A stretch of 64,000 nt of DNA from Acidimicrobiales bacterium (GTDB taxonomy: Bacteria; Actinomycetota; Acidimicrobiia; Acidimicrobiales; SKKL01), in assembly GCA_034521975.1 (NCBI GenBank), contig JAXHLR010000005.1, forward strand, positions 460,400 to 524,399. The letters are read 5' to 3'. This document shows positions 63,240-64,000 of this stretch, piece after piece (the stretch's first letter is position 1; each line of letters starts with the position of its first letter). The position numbers were made by a program, and so were the translations under genes. The notes beneath the pieces are model-generated. The model made no database searches and was not told the DNA's origin. It worked only from the letters and a program-made list of their open reading frames with translations.

Positions 63240-63648
63240 CGCCGACCCCGGCGGCTTCCACCCCGGCGGCCTGTTCGATCGCGGTCACGTAGAAGCCGGT
63301 GTCGAGCGCCAGCCCGTCGCTCGTCTGCCAGACGAGGTTGCGGTGCATCGCCACCAACGGAGCGCCCTCGTTGAGCACCAGGCAGCGGGCGCCGGGATGG
63401 TGGGCGCGCAGGTAGGAGGCGGTGGCGACGGTGGCGGTCAGGATCTCGTCAGGTTCCACGGGCATGCCCGCGTCGGTGAGGGCGTCGGCGATCTGGGGCC
63501 GGGTCCGGCTCGTGGTGTTGGTCGCGAACCGGATCGGGACCTGTGCTGCCCGGAGCCGTCCGAGGGCTTCGGCGGCACCGGCGATCGGTTCCCAGGTGAC
63601 GACCAGCACGCCGTCGATGTCGATGAGGAGGCCGTCGATGGGTCGCAT
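63226..63648 (-). pseudogene. Truncated HAD-IIA (NagD-like) phosphatase
   Basis: The N-terminal part is typical of HAD-IIA enzymes: LLIDIDGVL with Asp10 and Asp12, then FATNTTSRTR and a cap region. After ARCLVLNEG the sequence jumps to APLVAMHRNLVWQTSDGLALDTG, skipping roughly 40 residues of the family, and it ends soon after AAGVEA, without the KPS lysine and the last acidic motif. The frame is 140 residues against about 260 for the family. It is probably non-functional. Confidence 0.78.
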
Positions 63649-63737
63649 CGCCTCACGCTGTCGAGAGGAGTCGTAGCCTCTTGGATCAGCGCCCGCGAGG
63701 CCATGGGAGAGGCCCATTCTCTAGCAGAGGTCGTGCT

Positions 63738-63985
63738 CGATGACGGACCCCGCCACCGCCCGGGAGACCGCCCAGGCGAACATGGCCTTCTTACCTGCAG
63801 CCCCCAACTATCGCAACCGCCTCTTGCGGCTCGGGGACTCCGCGGACGACTTCGCCGACGGGGGAGCGATCCCTGGTGGGTGCCATCGTCGCATGGGGTG
63901 GCGTCGATGCCGCGGATGAACGGGCCGGGGCACCACGACGCGGGAGCTGATCACGTCGCCGTGCAGCTGCTGGTGAGATCCCGCG
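63738..63985 (+). pseudogene. Fragment of an F420-dependent LLM oxidoreductase
   Basis: ATARETAQANMAF and APNYRNRLLRLGDSADDFADGG match the C-terminal part of the intact LLM enzyme at 37767 (ARETARTAMAV, APNYRNNLARFGFGEDDF). After ADGG the frame shifts: LVGAIVAWGGVDAADERA continues in a second frame and HHDAGADHVAVQLL in a third. At least two frameshifts and the loss of the N-terminal two thirds show it is dead. It may continue past the window edge. Confidence 0.82.
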
Positions 63986-64000
63986 TGTGCGCACGAGCCC

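Overview
The window is high-GC, densely coded DNA of an actinomycete. The best fit is the class Acidimicrobiia, inferred from content rather than from a marker gene. The evidence is an FtsE/FtsX pair, an actinobacterial-type S-adenosylhomocysteinase, a DUF3499–ManB–isomerase–SAHH–ComF–SecA order that recalls the Mycobacterium secA1–manB neighbourhood, two F420-dependent (LLM) oxidoreductases, several acyl-CoA dehydrogenases, a 13E12-type HNH protein, and many GTG starts. Many genes have a TANNNT hexamer 6–10 nt before the start codon, which suggests widespread leaderless transcription.

Layout. 1–14.8 kb is a cell-envelope and sugar-nucleotide block: a partial GT2 membrane glycosyltransferase, a DUF5719 protein, a membrane thioredoxin, FtsH, DUF3499, a CPBP protease, a PTPS-related membrane protein, a dolichyl-phosphate-type glycosyltransferase, phosphomannomutase, a Trm112-like protein and a SIS isomerase. 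14.9–26.7 kb is housekeeping: SAHH, an SDR, a VapBC-type pair, a YczE protein, ComF, a response regulator, SecA, RF2, a CapA lipoprotein and FtsE–FtsX. 26.8–43.1 kb is mixed catabolic and redox content: enoyl-CoA hydratase, three acyl-CoA dehydrogenase domains in two genes, two LLM enzymes, a GlcD-like oxidase, a galactokinase pseudogene, a methyltransferase, a wHTH–NTPase regulator and a Lon-like membrane protease. 43.1–44.4 kb holds remnants of a toxin–antitoxin pair, the tmRNA gene (minus strand) and an array of 17-bp dyads, before an AfsR/SARP-type regulator.

The most unusual region is 51.1–60.9 kb. It lies between a Mec+-like JAMM peptidase and a CysM-type synthase, genes that are close together in Mycobacterium. 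It encodes a membrane-anchored DUF6777-like protein with three extracytoplasmic beta-rich repeats, a fusion of FHA, a peptidase-like domain, an ABC exporter and a cNMP-like domain, a GAF protein, a cytoplasmic subtilase, an ECF-type sigma factor carrying its own zf-HC2 zinc motif, an 89-residue acidic protein, and a convergent membrane Ser/Thr kinase. An identical 15-bp element followed by an aligned GTC precedes both the first gene and the 89-residue gene. It looks like an ECF promoter pair, so the locus may be a sigma-controlled, phosphorylation-gated export system. This is inference, not a demonstrated function.

The right end (63.2–64 kb) is decaying DNA: a HAD-IIA phosphatase with a deleted middle and missing C-terminus, and a frameshifted fragment of an F420 oxidoreductase related to the intact copy at 37.8 kb. 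All functions are assigned from motifs read by eye; no database search was run.
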